Source of the DNA: JADJPO01 sp963724535
GTDB taxonomy: Bacteria; Actinomycetota; Actinomycetes; Actinomycetales; Kineosporiaceae
Direction of reading: 5' to 3'
Length of the DNA stretch: 64,000 nucleotides
NCBI GenBank assembly: GCA_963724535.1
Contig: CAVRVD010000013.1
Coordinates: 434,001 to 498,000 of the forward strand
Both the position numbers and the translations under genes were made by a program. Positions 29,399-38,349 of this stretch are shown one piece after another; the stretch's first letter is position 1, and each line of letters begins with the position of its first letter. The notes under the pieces were generated by a model. It saw only the letters and a list, made by a program, of their open reading frames with translations, was not told the origin of the DNA and did not search any database.

Positions 29399-30097
29399 CT
29401 ACGCCGACGCGCCGTCCGAGGCGGGCAGGGGAACGTTGAATCGGGCCAGCACCCAGCCGGACCCTGCGCCGGACCCGGAGGCGCGGACCTCGGCCCAGTG
29501 GCAGTTCCCGAACCCGCCGAGCATCCGGTAGCGCACCGGGTCGTCCGGCCCGCCGTCCAGCAGTCCGACCAGCCGCATCATGCCGCCGCGCATCGAGGTG
29601 CCGTGCCCGACGACGACCAGCGCGCCCTGTGCAGCGCCGTCGGGCGCCGGATCCATCGACTCGGCGTGCCGGCGGATCGCGGCCTCGGCCCGCCCCCAGC
29701 ATTGCGCCAGCAACTCCCCGCCGCCGATCGCGACGTCCCGGCCCGCCGTCCACGCGGCGAACTCGTCGGGGAAGCGCTCGGCGATCTCGGCGCGGAGCAG
29801 GCCCTGCCAGTTCCCCGCGTCCCGCTCCCGCAGCGCGGGGTCGGTCGCCAGGTCCACGCCGAGCGCCTTCACCACCGGCTCGGCGGTCTCGACGGCACGG
29901 GCCAGGTCCGAGGACACCACTCGGACGGCGTCGCGCGAGGCCTCCGCGGCCAACAGCTCCGCGAGCACCGCGGCGGCCGCGGCCGCCTGGGCATGCCCGA
30001 CCTCGTCCAGGTGTACGTCGTGGTGACCCTGGAACCGACCCTCCGCGTTGGACGTCGACCGGCCGTGCCGCAGCAGCACCACCCGGCGGGCGCTCAT
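29399..30097 (-). CDS. Histidine phosphatase family protein
   Basis: 232 residues of the phosphoglycerate-mutase-like histidine phosphatase superfamily. The phospho-accepting His is in VVLLRHGRSTSNAEGRFQG, further ligands in VVSSDLARAVETAEP, RERDAGNWQGL, and the second His in VVVGHGTSMRGGMM. Located directly after rsfS (37 bp), as often seen in actinobacteria where it is annotated as phosphoglycerate mutase; the true substrate is not known. The last gene of the nadD-rsfS cluster, followed by tRNA-Ala. Confidence 0.88.
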   Translation of the reverse strand: MSARRVVLLRHGRSTSNAEGRFQGHHDVHLDEVGHAQAAAAAAVLAELLAAEASRDAVRVVSSDLARAVETAEPVVKALGVDLATDPALRERDAGNWQGLLRAEIAERFPDEFAAWTAGRDVAIGGGELLAQCWGRAEAAIRRHAESMDPAPDGAAQGALVVVGHGTSMRGGMMRLVGLLDGGPDDPVRYRMLGGFGNCHWAEVRASGSGAGSGWVLARFNVPLPASDGASA

Positions 30098-30134
30098 CGG
30101 CCCCGCCCGGCCATGGGCCCGGTCATGGGCCCGG

Positions 30135-30512
30135 TCACTGGCTCGGGTTGCGCGGCATCGCCGGCAGCTCGAGGAGCGGGCAGTCCCGCCACAGCCGCTC
30201 GAGCGCGTAGTACTCCCGCTCGTCGCGGTGCTGGACGTGCACCACCAGCTCGCCGAAGTCGAGCAGCACCCAGCGTCCCTCCCGCTCCCCCTCCCGGCGC
30301 AGCGGCTTGGCGTCCAGGACGAGCAGGTGTTCCTCGACAGCTTCGACGATCGCCCTGACCTGCCGGTCGTTGGGCGCTGAGGCCAGCACGAACACGTCGG
30401 TGATCACCAGCTGGTCGCTGACGTCCAAGGCGAGGATGTCCTGCGCGAGCTTGTCGTGGGCCGCGAGCGCGGCGGCGGTGGCCAGCTCGCGGGCGCGGTC
30501 AGAGGCGGTCAC
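30135..30512 (-). CDS. rsfS: Ribosomal silencing factor RsfS
   Basis: 125-residue Iojap/RsfS protein that binds ribosomal protein L14 on the 50S subunit and blocks subunit joining under starvation. Conserved blocks: DILALDVSDQLVITDVFVLA, SAPNDRQVRAIVEAVEE, and GRWVLLDFGELVVHVQHRDE followed by REYYALERLW. Follows nadD by 34 bp, the usual pairing. Confidence 0.95.
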   Translation of the reverse strand: MTASDRARELATAAALAAHDKLAQDILALDVSDQLVITDVFVLASAPNDRQVRAIVEAVEEHLLVLDAKPLRREGEREGRWVLLDFGELVVHVQHRDEREYYALERLWRDCPLLELPAMPRNPSQ

Positions 30513-30546
30513 GGATCAGAGCCTTTCGTGTCGGGGCCTTTCGTCG

Positions 30547-31137
30547 TCACGTTCCGTACAGCCGGTACTTGGCGATGTACTGCACCACCCCGTCCGGGAC
30601 CAAGTACCAGACCGGCGCCCCGCGGCGGACCCGGGCCCGGCAGTCGGTGGAGGAGATGGCCATGGCGGGCACCTCCATCAGGCTGACCCGGTCGGCCCGC
30701 AGCCCGTTGCCGTCCAGCACGTGACCGGGCCTGGTCACGCCGATGAAGTGGGCCAGGTCGAACACCTCGTCGCTGTCCTTCCAGGACAGGATCTGCGCCA
30801 GCGCGTCAGCGCCGGTGATGAAGAACAGCTCGGCCTCGGCCCGTTCGCGGTGCAGGTCGCGCAACGTGTCGATGGTGTAGGTCGGCCCGGCCCGGTCGAT
30901 GTCGACCCGGCTGACGGTGAACCGGGGGTTGGCCGCGGTCGCGATCACCGTCATCAGGTACCGGTGCTCGGCCGGGGCCACCTCGCGGTCGCTCTTCTGC
31001 CACGGCTGGCCGGTGGGCACGAACACCACCTCATCGAGGTCGTGCTCGGCGGCGACCTCACTCGCCGCGACCAGGTGACCGTGGTGGATCGGGTCGAAGG
31101 TGCCACCCATCACCCCAAGCCGGACACGACCCGGCAC
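30547..31137 (-). CDS. nadD: Nicotinate-nucleotide adenylyltransferase
   Basis: 196 residues. Transfers AMP from ATP to nicotinate mononucleotide in NAD biosynthesis. The nucleotidyltransferase signature is GGTFDPIHHGHL near the N-terminus, and the C-terminal motif is ISSTDCRARVRRG (ISST/S-x-R type). Start GTG 31137 lies three bases after the stop of the small membrane protein upstream, and rsfS follows. Confidence 0.95.
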   Translation of the reverse strand: MPGRVRLGVMGGTFDPIHHGHLVAASEVAAEHDLDEVVFVPTGQPWQKSDREVAPAEHRYLMTVIATAANPRFTVSRVDIDRAGPTYTIDTLRDLHRERAEAELFFITGADALAQILSWKDSDEVFDLAHFIGVTRPGHVLDGNGLRADRVSLMEVPAMAISSTDCRARVRRGAPVWYLVPDGVVQYIAKYRLYGT

Positions 31138-31140
31138 GGA

Positions 31141-31344
31141 TCAGTGACCGCCTGCTGCGCGACCAGCCCCGTCGCCGGCGCGCTCGTCGGCAGTGAGGGC
31201 GGACGGGTCGTGCCGGTGCCACACCCCGCGGAAAGAGAACGTGACTGCCAGCAAGGTGGCGAACACGATCAGTGCGATGGCGCCGATCCAAATCGGCGCC
31301 AGCGGCAGGTGGTTGGCGGCCTCGGTCTCGGCCAGCACGCTCAT
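31141..31344 (-). CDS. Small single-pass membrane protein
   Basis: 67 residues: short N-terminus, one hydrophobic helix (about 16-40, IWIGAIALIVFATLLAVTFS), then a charged tail with HRHDPS and a Gly/Ala-rich end. Function unknown. Small proteins of this shape are commonly encoded just before nadD in actinobacteria, which supports it being real. Three bases separate it from nadD. Confidence 0.7.
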   Translation of the reverse strand: MSVLAETEAANHLPLAPIWIGAIALIVFATLLAVTFSFRGVWHRHDPSALTADERAGDGAGRAAGGH

Positions 31345-31480
31345 CCGGGAACGCTCCTCGCAGACATGTCCTCTATCGGGGCACGTCGGCGCCGGAAGGC
31401 TAGGCTTCCCGCACGACGCAGGGTCAGTCTGGCATGTCGGCGCCCGGGGCGGCGACGAGGGGAGGCAGTGAGGTCGCGTG

Positions 31481-32506
31481 ATGTCCGCCTCCGACCCGCG
31501 GCCGAACCCGCCGGTGCGTCCGACGCCCGCCCGGCCCAGCCAGCAGGCACCGGCGCTGACCGTCGTGGTGCCGATGTTCGACGAGCAGGACGTGCTCCCC
31601 CTGTTCGCCGCCCGGCTGCGACCGGTGCTCGACGGCCTGGTCGAGGACGGACGGGTGGGCGGCTACGAGGTTCTCGCGGTCGACGACGGCAGCTCGGATG
31701 CCACCCCGGTGCTGCTGGCCAAGGAGCGCCGCGACTGGCCGCAGCTGCGCGTCGTCCGGCTGCGCACCAACGCCGGCCACCAGGCCGCCCTGTCGGCGGG
31801 ACTGGCCCGTAGCCGTGGCGCCTGGGTGGCCACCCTGGACGCTGACCTGCAGGACCCCCCCGAGCTGTTGGCGACCATGCTGGAGGTGGCCGTGCGCGAT
31901 GATCTGGACGTGGTCACCGGGGTGCGCACCGACCGCAGCAGCGACTCGACCTTCAAACGCCTGTCGGCCCGGGCCTACTACCGCCTGATGCGTTCGCTGG
32001 TGGGCCGGCACATCGCCGCCGACGCCGGCGACTTCCGGCTGGTCAGCCGGGCCACCGTGGACGCCGTGAACAGCCTCCCCGAGCATCACCGGGTCCTGCG
32101 CCTGGTCGTGCCCGCGCTGGGTTTCCCGGCCGCCCACGTTCCCTACCGGCGCGAGGCCCGCGCTGCCGGACGCACGCACTACCCGCTGTCGCGGATGATC
32201 CGGCTGACCATCGACAGCCTGACCGGCTTCTCGATCGCCCCGCTGCGGATGGCCACCTGGTTCGGCCTCGGCGGTGCCCTGGCCACCGCCCTGATGTTCG
32301 CCTACGCCCTGATCGCCTTCCTGAGCGGGGCGACCGTGCCGGGCTGGACCTCCACCTTCGTCGCCGTGGCCGGGGTCGGCGCCATCCAGCTGCTCTGCCT
32401 CGGCGTGCTCGGGGAGTATGTGGGCCGGCTCTACACGCAGATGCAGGGACGACCGTCGTACTTCGTCGCGCACGACTCCCTGGACGAGGACCCACCGGCC
32501 AGGTAG
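31481..32506 (+). CDS. Family 2 glycosyltransferase with C-terminal membrane helices
   Basis: 341 residues. GT-A fold with TVVVPMFDEQDVL, DDGSS (VDDGSSDATP), DADLQDPPE (the DXD-type metal site) and DAGDFRLVSRATV, as in dolichyl-phosphate mannose synthase-like and GtrB-like enzymes that charge polyprenyl phosphate. Two hydrophobic segments follow (about 255-320), with the family tail YVGRLYTQMQGRPSYFV. ATG 31481 preferred over GTG 31478 because GAGG is seven bases upstream. It is on the opposite strand to the surrounding nadD/proA genes. Confidence 0.88.
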   Translation: MSASDPRPNPPVRPTPARPSQQAPALTVVVPMFDEQDVLPLFAARLRPVLDGLVEDGRVGGYEVLAVDDGSSDATPVLLAKERRDWPQLRVVRLRTNAGHQAALSAGLARSRGAWVATLDADLQDPPELLATMLEVAVRDDLDVVTGVRTDRSSDSTFKRLSARAYYRLMRSLVGRHIAADAGDFRLVSRATVDAVNSLPEHHRVLRLVVPALGFPAAHVPYRREARAAGRTHYPLSRMIRLTIDSLTGFSIAPLRMATWFGLGGALATALMFAYALIAFLSGATVPGWTSTFVAVAGVGAIQLLCLGVLGEYVGRLYTQMQGRPSYFVAHDSLDEDPPAR

Positions 32507-32511
32507 CCGCC

Positions 32512-33216
32512 TCAGCCGTAGCGCCGGGCCCGGACCAGCACCGACACCCCGGGCAGGCCGCCCACCGGCAGGTACCGCTCGGCCGCGACGACCGCCCCGA
32601 AGAGCCGGTTCATCCAGGCCGGCGGGTCGTCCAGGTCACTGCCGCGGCCGCCGAACCGACGGCGCACCGCCACCGCCGGACGCAGCAGCACCATCCAGGA
32701 GCGCACGTCATCCAGCACGAACCCGGCCCCGGTGAGCAGGTCGGTCAGCCCTTTGCGGGTGTACCGGCGCACGTGTCCGACCGCCACGTCGTGCTCGGAC
32801 CACAGCGCCATGTCCACCGGCACCGCGACCAACGCGACACCCCCAGGCCGCAGTGCCTCGAACATCTCCCGGGCAGCACCCTTGTCGTCCTCGAGGTGCT
32901 CCAGCACGTCGTAGGCCACGACCAGGTCGAGGCTGCCCGCGACCACCGGCAGCGCCGTCGCGTCACCGCGGATCACCGGGATGCCCCGCTCCTGACAGAC
33001 CTCGGCGCCCTCGGCGCCGTACTCCAGGGCCAGCGCCCGCCACCCGGCAGCGCGCAGCACGCGGGTGTTGCCGCCGCCGGCGGCGCCGACGTCCAGCGCC
33101 ACCCCCGGCGCCGGCCCCAGCTCGGCCAGGGCCCGCCGGAGCAGCTCACGCCGTTCGGCGTACCACCAATGCCGGTCCTCGACCTGTGCCAGCCGGCGGA
33201 CCTCGGTCCCTTCCAC
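32512..33216 (-). CDS. Class I SAM-dependent methyltransferase
   Basis: 234 residues. The N-terminal EDRHWWYAERRELLRRAL and motif I LDVGAAGGGNTRVL, motif II LEYGAEGAEVC, then DLVVAYDVLEHLEDD and LRPGGVALVAVPVDMALWSE followed by HDVAVGHVRRYT are typical of the family often linked to glycan or lipid modification. It ends six bases from the convergent glycosyltransferase gene, so they may act on the same envelope product, which is inference. Start GTG 33216. Confidence 0.85.
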   Translation of the reverse strand: MEGTEVRRLAQVEDRHWWYAERRELLRRALAELGPAPGVALDVGAAGGGNTRVLRAAGWRALALEYGAEGAEVCQERGIPVIRGDATALPVVAGSLDLVVAYDVLEHLEDDKGAAREMFEALRPGGVALVAVPVDMALWSEHDVAVGHVRRYTRKGLTDLLTGAGFVLDDVRSWMVLLRPAVAVRRRFGGRGSDLDDPPAWMNRLFGAVVAAERYLPVGGLPGVSVLVRARRYG

Positions 33217-33232
33217 GGTCGACGCCCGGCGC

Positions 33233-34621
33233 CTACGTGCGGGTGTGACCGTCGCCGACGAGGACCCACTTGGTGCTCGTCAGCTCGGCCAGCCCCATCG
33301 GACCGCGGGCGTGCAGCTTCTGCGTGGAGATGCCGATCTCGGCTCCCAGCCCGAACTCACCTCCGTCGGAGAAGGCGGTCGAGGCGTTCACCGCGACCAC
33401 CGCGGCGTCCACCCGGCCGATGAAGGCGTCCGCCGCCTTGAGGTCAGTGGTGACGATCGCCTCGGTGTGGCCCGAGGACCAGCGCCGGATGTGCGCGATC
33501 GCGCCGTCCAGGGAGTCGACCACGGCCACGGCCAGGTCGTCGTCGAGGTACTCGGTCGCCCAGTCCGCCTCCGTGGCCGGCAGCACCATCGCGGCGTCCA
33601 CCCCGGCCAGGTCGGCCTGGACGGCGCTGCGGCCGTCGACATGCAGCCGCACCCCGCGCTCGGCCAGGGCAGGCAGCGCCTGCGGCAGGAACCAGCGCGC
33701 CACGTCCTGGTGGACCAGCAGGGTCTCCGCGGCGTTGCACACCGACGTCCGGCGGGTCTTGGCGTTCAGGACGATGTCCAGGGCCTGGTCCAGGTCGGCG
33801 GCGGCGTCGACGTAGACGTGGCAGTTGCCGGTGCCGGTCTCGATCACCGGCACCGTCGAGTTCCGCACCACGTTCTGGATCAGCCCGGCACCGCCGCGCG
33901 GGATCAGCAGATCGACCAGCCCTCGGGCCTGCATCAGGTGGGTGACGCCGTCCCGGCCGAAGGCGTCGATCGAGGCGACCGCGTCGCCGGGCAGCCCCGA
34001 GCGAACCAACGCGCCCCGGATCACCTCAACCAGGCGCTCGTTGGTCGCGGCGGCCGCCGACCCGCCGCGCAGCACTGCGGCGTTGCCACTCTTCAGGGCC
34101 AGCGCGGCGGCGTCCACGGTGACATTCGGCCGGGCCTCGTAGACCATGCCGATGACTCCCATCGGCACCCGAACCTGGCGCAGCTGCAGGCCGTTCGGCA
34201 ACGTCGAGCCGCGAACCAGCTCGCCGACCGGGTCGGGCAACGACGCGACGTGCCGGACGGCGTCGGCGATCGCCTCGATCCGCCCCCGGTCCAGCCGCAG
34301 TCGGTCCAGCAGCCCTTCGGACAGTCCCTCGTCGCGGCCCCGATCCAGATCGCTGGCGTTGGCCGCGACGATCGCGTCGACGTCGCCCACCAGGGCCTCG
34401 GCGATCTCGAACAGGGCGGCGTCCTTGACCCGGCGGTGCGCCGTGGCCAGCACCTGGGCGGCCTCGCCGGCCCGTGCGCAGACCGCGCGGACCTGGTCGC
34501 GGACCGGGTCCGGGGGTGTTGCGGCCGGGTCCGCGGTGGCTCTGCCCGCGTCCGCGGCGGACGGTATGCCGCCGGCCCCGGGCCGAGTGTCGAAAGGGGT
34601 CTGGCTGTGGGCCACGCTCAT
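33233..34621 (-). CDS. proA: Glutamate-5-semialdehyde dehydrogenase
   Basis: 462 residues. NADPH-dependent reduction of glutamyl-5-phosphate to glutamate-5-semialdehyde in proline biosynthesis. Visible: VPMGVIGMVYEARPNVTVDA, LKSGNAAVLRGGSAA, and the catalytic Cys in NAKTRRTSVCNAAETLLVH. The ends match the family (GLGAEIGISTQKLHARGPMG). The N-terminus is extended by about 30 residues rich in Ala/Asp compared with typical ProA, so a later start is possible. Separated from proB by one small gene of unknown function. Confidence 0.95.
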   Translation of the reverse strand: MSVAHSQTPFDTRPGAGGIPSAADAGRATADPAATPPDPVRDQVRAVCARAGEAAQVLATAHRRVKDAALFEIAEALVGDVDAIVAANASDLDRGRDEGLSEGLLDRLRLDRGRIEAIADAVRHVASLPDPVGELVRGSTLPNGLQLRQVRVPMGVIGMVYEARPNVTVDAAALALKSGNAAVLRGGSAAAATNERLVEVIRGALVRSGLPGDAVASIDAFGRDGVTHLMQARGLVDLLIPRGGAGLIQNVVRNSTVPVIETGTGNCHVYVDAAADLDQALDIVLNAKTRRTSVCNAAETLLVHQDVARWFLPQALPALAERGVRLHVDGRSAVQADLAGVDAAMVLPATEADWATEYLDDDLAVAVVDSLDGAIAHIRRWSSGHTEAIVTTDLKAADAFIGRVDAAVVAVNASTAFSDGGEFGLGAEIGISTQKLHARGPMGLAELTSTKWVLVGDGHTRT

Positions 34622-34635
34622 GGCTCCAGCCTAGG

Positions 34636-35091
34636 TCACCCGTCCCCGTCCTCCAGCGGACGGATCTCGCCCAGCTCACCGACCTGGGCGCGGGCCGGCT
34701 CCGCCCAACGGCGCCGGGCGGTGTCCCGGTCGACAACCTCCAGACCGACCACCCGCCAGGCAGGCAGCCGGGCCGAGGACCGGTGCGCCTCCCACAGCTG
34801 AAGCGCCGACTCCACCGCGCCCTCGATGTCGACAGACTCGTCCCAGTAGCGCACCTCGGCGCGCGAGCTGGCGTAGGCGGCCGAGACCAGGAACGGCTCG
34901 GCCTCGCTGAGCCGTTCGAGCCCAGCCCGGACCTCCTCGGGTGACATCCGTGCGCCACTGACGGTGACGGTGACGAACCACAGCGCCGGCTCCTCGCGGT
35001 GCGCTGCGCGACGCTGGCGGCGTGACGGGTTCAGCGGGATGCCCCGCAACGGTGTCAGCGTTGCGAGCGGCTGGTCCTCACCCGTCGTCAC
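34636..35091 (-). CDS. Conserved hypothetical protein between proB and proA
   Basis: 151 residues, soluble, no recognised domain. It has an Arg-rich N-terminal segment (NPSRRQRRAAHREEPALWFV), an alternating middle (AYASSRAEVRYWDESVDIEG) and ends in acidic residues. It lies 14 bp from proA in the same direction and is likely cotranscribed with it. A role cannot be inferred. Confidence 0.6.
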   Translation of the reverse strand: MTTGEDQPLATLTPLRGIPLNPSRRQRRAAHREEPALWFVTVTVSGARMSPEEVRAGLERLSEAEPFLVSAAYASSRAEVRYWDESVDIEGAVESALQLWEAHRSSARLPAWRVVGLEVVDRDTARRRWAEPARAQVGELGEIRPLEDGDG

Positions 35092-35202
35092 GTAGTCCAG
35101 TCCATCAGGTATCGGCGCGGTCCGTCACCTATTCGCCCAGGCGCGGCGCGGCGGGCACACACACTGTGCTCACCCCATCCGCACTGAGCAGCGGCGAGGC
35201 GG

Positions 35203-36372
35203 TCATCGTCGCGCACCGTCGCGAAGCAGCACCAGGTCGTCGCGGTGGACGACTTCCCGCTCGTAGCCGGACCCGAGCTCGCGGGCCAGCTCCCGGGTCG
35301 AGCGACCCAGCAACGGGGGTAGCTCGGCGGCGTCGAAGTTGACCAGGCCCCGGGCGAGCACCGCGCCGCGGGCGTCGGTGAGGTCCACCGGCTCGCCCGC
35401 CGAGAACGTGCCCTCCACCCGGACCACGCCGGCCGGCAGCAGCGACATCCGCCGGTCCACGACCGCGGCCACCGCGCCGTCGTCCAGGACCAGACGGCCC
35501 GTCGAGCGGGCGGCGTGGGCCAGCCAGAGCAGCCGGCGGTTGGTCCGCCGAGTGCCGGCCTCGAACCAGGTGCCGACGTCCTCACCGGCCAGTCCTGGAC
35601 CGGCCAGGTCGGCCCGGGTGAGCAACACCGGGATCCCGGCCGAGGTGGCGATCTGCGCGGCGTCGATCTTGGTCACCATGCCGCCCAGACCCACCCCGGC
35701 CACGCCGGTGCGGCCGATGGCGACCCCCTCCAGGTCGGCGGGGTCGCGCACCAGCGGCACCCGGCGCACCCCCGGGCGGGTCGGCGGGCCGTCGTAGAGG
35801 GCGTCGACGTCGGACAGCAGGACCAGGACGTCGGCATGCACGACGTGGGCGACCAGCGCCGCCAGCCGGTCGTTGTCGCCGAACCTGATCTCGTGGGTGG
35901 CCACGGTGTCGTTCTCGTTGACCACCGGGACGACGCCCATCGCCAGCAGCTTCTCCAGGGTGCGGCGGGCGTTGGCGTAGTGGCTGCGCCGGACGACGTC
36001 GTCCGCAGTCAGCAGCACCTGGCCGACCCGCAGGCCCCGGGCGCTGAAGGCCTCGGTGTAGCGAGCCGCCAGCAGCACCTGCCCGACGCTGGCCGCCGCC
36101 TGCTGGGTAGCCAGGTCCCGTGGACGGCGAGCCAGGCCGAGCGGGGCCAGCCCGGCCGCGATCGCTCCCGAGGAGACCAGCACGACCTCGGAGCCCGTCA
36201 CCCGGCGACGGGCCAGGACGTCGACGAGCACGTCCAGCCGGGCGGGGTCCAGACCGCCGTCCCGGGTGGTCAGCGAAGACGAGCCCACCTTGACCACCAC
36301 CCGATGGGCGTCCCGGACGACGTGCCGCGCCGACGCGCCGGCCGTCGCCGCCCCGCCGGCCAGGCCGGTCAT
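35203..36372 (-). CDS. proB: Glutamate 5-kinase with PUA domain
   Basis: 389 residues. Phosphorylates glutamate, the first step of proline synthesis and the usual point of proline feedback inhibition. Amino-acid kinase domain: VVVKVGSSSLTTRDGGLDPA, VLVSSGAIAAGLAPLG, VNENDTVATHEIRFGDNDRL and GTGGMxTK-type GVGLGGMVTKIDAAQIA. A C-terminal PUA domain (about 290-385) is present, as in long ProB forms. ATG 36372 overlaps the obgE stop (ATGA, 36369-36372), so translation is coupled; the frame is open to 36450. Confidence 0.95.
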   Translation of the reverse strand: MTGLAGGAATAGASARHVVRDAHRVVVKVGSSSLTTRDGGLDPARLDVLVDVLARRRVTGSEVVLVSSGAIAAGLAPLGLARRPRDLATQQAAASVGQVLLAARYTEAFSARGLRVGQVLLTADDVVRRSHYANARRTLEKLLAMGVVPVVNENDTVATHEIRFGDNDRLAALVAHVVHADVLVLLSDVDALYDGPPTRPGVRRVPLVRDPADLEGVAIGRTGVAGVGLGGMVTKIDAAQIATSAGIPVLLTRADLAGPGLAGEDVGTWFEAGTRRTNRRLLWLAHAARSTGRLVLDDGAVAAVVDRRMSLLPAGVVRVEGTFSAGEPVDLTDARGAVLARGLVNFDAAELPPLLGRSTRELARELGSGYEREVVHRDDLVLLRDGARR

Positions 36373-37931
36373 CGCTGGTCCTGTACGCCGGACGGATCGC
36401 CGTCCGGTCGATGCGCGGGGTCGGACCGGTCCGCGGCGGGATCGGTCCACACTCCGGCCTCACGTTCGGTGGCCAGCTCGGCCCGGGCGGCGCTGCGCGC
36501 CCGGCGCCGCGCGGTGTAGGTCTGGCGACGCTCCTCCCGGGTGGCCCGTGCGCCGCCGTCCAGCCGCGCGTCTGCGCCACGGGGGCCGGCCATGACGCCC
36601 GGTCCGGAGATCACGGTCGGCTCCCAGTCGAAGACGACCGCGTCCTCCCCGCCGATGACCACCTCGCTGCCGGCCACCGCCCCGGCCTCGAGCAGCGCGT
36701 CCTCGACCCCGAGCCGACTCAGCCGGTCGGCGAGGTAGCCGACAGCCTCGTCGTTGCTGAAGTCGGTCTGCCGGACCCACCGTTCCGGCTTGTCGCCGCG
36801 GACCCGGAAGCGGGGTCCGTCGGCCGTCGGCTCCGGGGTGACGGTGAAACCGACCTCGTCGACCGGACGCGGGCGCAGCACGGTCCGTGTCGGGATCGTT
36901 GGCGGCGCCGCGTCCCGGGACGCCTGGACCCGGCGGGCCATGGCGAAGGTCAGCTCGCGCAGGCCTTCGCGGCTGACCGCGGAGACCAGAAGCACCTCGC
37001 GGCCGCGGGCGAGGAGGTCGGGCAGTACCAGCTCAGCCAGCTCCTGGGCCTCCGGCACGTCGATCTTGTTCAGCACCACCAGTGCTGGACGCTCCGGCAG
37101 CGGCACCGTACCCGGCTCGACCGGGTAGGCGGCCAGCTCGGCCTCGATCACCTCGAGGTCGCTGAGCGGGTCCCGGCCCGCTTCGAGGGTGGCGCAGTCC
37201 AGCACGTGCACGAGCAGCGCACACCGTTCGACGTGTCGGAGGAACTCCAGCCCGAGCCCGCGCCCGGTGCTGGCCCCCTCGATCAGCCCCGGCACGTCCG
37301 CGACGGTGAACCGCACCCCGTCGGCGTCGACGACGCCCAGGTTGGGCACCAGGGTGGTGAACGGGTAGTCGGCGATCTTCGGGCGGGCTGCGGACAGCGC
37401 CGCCACAAGGCTGGACTTGCCCGCACTCGGGAAGCCGACCAGGCCGACGTCCGCGACGGTCTTCAGCTCGAGCACCAGGTCCCGGCACACTCCCGGCTCG
37501 CCGAGCAGGGCGAACCCGGGCGCCTTGCGACGCGGCGAGGCCAGCGCGGCGTTGCCCAGTCCGCCGCGGCCCCCGGCGGCGGCCACGAACCGGGTGCCGG
37601 CGCCGAGCAGATCGGCCAGCATCTGCCCGTCCGGTGTCTTCACCACGGTGCCGTCCGGGACCGACAGCTCCAGGAGCGCCGCCGAGGCCCCGTTCCGGTT
37701 GCCACCCTGTCCCGGCCGGCCCGAGCCGGCCCGCTGGTGCGGCGCGTGGTGGTAGTCGAGCAGGGTGGTGGTCTGGGGATCGACGACCAGGACGACATCC
37801 GCGCCGTTGCCGCCGTTGCCGCCGTCCGGTCCGCCGAGCGGTTTGAACTTCTCCCGGTGGACCGAGGCGCAGCCGTCGCCGCCGTCGCCGGCGGCCACGT
37901 GCAGGACCACCCGGTCCACGAACGTCGTCAT
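36369..37931 (-). CDS. obgE: GTPase Obg/CgtA
   Basis: 520 residues. Essential ribosome-assembly and stress GTPase. Obg glycine-rich domain at the N-terminus (DGCASVHREKFKPLGGPDGG), G1 GFPSAGKSSLVAAL, G3 DVPGLIEGA, G4 NKIDVPE, and G5 around SAVSREGL. The OCT domain (about 350-430) contains EPTADGPRFRVRGDKPERWV. The final 80 residues are Arg/Ala-rich and variable. Follows rpmA after an intergenic stem-loop and is coupled to proB by an ATGA overlap. Confidence 0.97.
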   Translation of the reverse strand: MTTFVDRVVLHVAAGDGGDGCASVHREKFKPLGGPDGGNGGNGADVVLVVDPQTTTLLDYHHAPHQRAGSGRPGQGGNRNGASAALLELSVPDGTVVKTPDGQMLADLLGAGTRFVAAAGGRGGLGNAALASPRRKAPGFALLGEPGVCRDLVLELKTVADVGLVGFPSAGKSSLVAALSAARPKIADYPFTTLVPNLGVVDADGVRFTVADVPGLIEGASTGRGLGLEFLRHVERCALLVHVLDCATLEAGRDPLSDLEVIEAELAAYPVEPGTVPLPERPALVVLNKIDVPEAQELAELVLPDLLARGREVLLVSAVSREGLRELTFAMARRVQASRDAAPPTIPTRTVLRPRPVDEVGFTVTPEPTADGPRFRVRGDKPERWVRQTDFSNDEAVGYLADRLSRLGVEDALLEAGAVAGSEVVIGGEDAVVFDWEPTVISGPGVMAGPRGADARLDGGARATREERRQTYTARRRARSAARAELATEREAGVWTDPAADRSDPAHRPDGDPSGVQDQR

Positions 37932-37950
37932 ACAGGTCTCCGAACAGGGC

Positions 37951-37985
37951 TGAAGGGCGTCACCGGCGGACCGGCACGCCCTTCA
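37951..37985 (-). terminator. Stem-loop between rpmA and obgE
   Basis: Perfect 10-bp inverted repeat TGAAGGGCGT (37951-37960) / ACGCCCTTCA (37976-37985) with a 15-nt loop that itself holds CCGG...CCGG. No U-run follows in either direction. It may be an attenuator or processing site that sets obgE expression below that of the ribosomal proteins. Confidence 0.45.
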
Positions 37986-38021
37986 CGGGTGGGGCCGAGG
38001 CCCCGTGGTCGGCGGACCGGT

Positions 38022-38276
38022 CTACCCGACCGGGACCACGTTGACGACGCGGCGGCCGCGCTTGATGCCGAACTGGACGGCGCCCTCAGCGGTGGCGAAC
38101 AGCGTGTCGTCGCTGCCCCGACCGACGTTGTCGCCGGGGTGGAAGTGGGTGCCGCGCTGGCGCACGAGGATCTCGCCGGAGGAGACGACCTGCCCCCCGA
38201 ACCGCTTGACGCCCAGGCGCTGCGCGTTCGAGTCGCGTCCGTTGCGCGAGGAGCTGGCGCCCTTCTTGTGTGCCAT
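38022..38276 (-). CDS. rpmA: 50S ribosomal protein L27
   Basis: 84 residues. MAHKKGASSSRNGRDSNAQR is the family N-terminus (no cleaved leader as in Firmicutes), followed by LGVKRFGGQVVSSGEILVRQ and GTHFHPGDNVGRGSDDTLFA. Near the peptidyl-transferase centre of the ribosome. Lies between rplU and obgE in the standard order. Confidence 0.98.
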   Translation of the reverse strand: MAHKKGASSSRNGRDSNAQRLGVKRFGGQVVSSGEILVRQRGTHFHPGDNVGRGSDDTLFATAEGAVQFGIKRGRRVVNVVPVG

Positions 38277-38349
38277 GACAAGGTTCCTGTCCTGCTGCTG
38301 GTCGGTGGATGCTGGCCGTGAGGTCCGGTTCCGGCGCTGCCCGGGCGGC

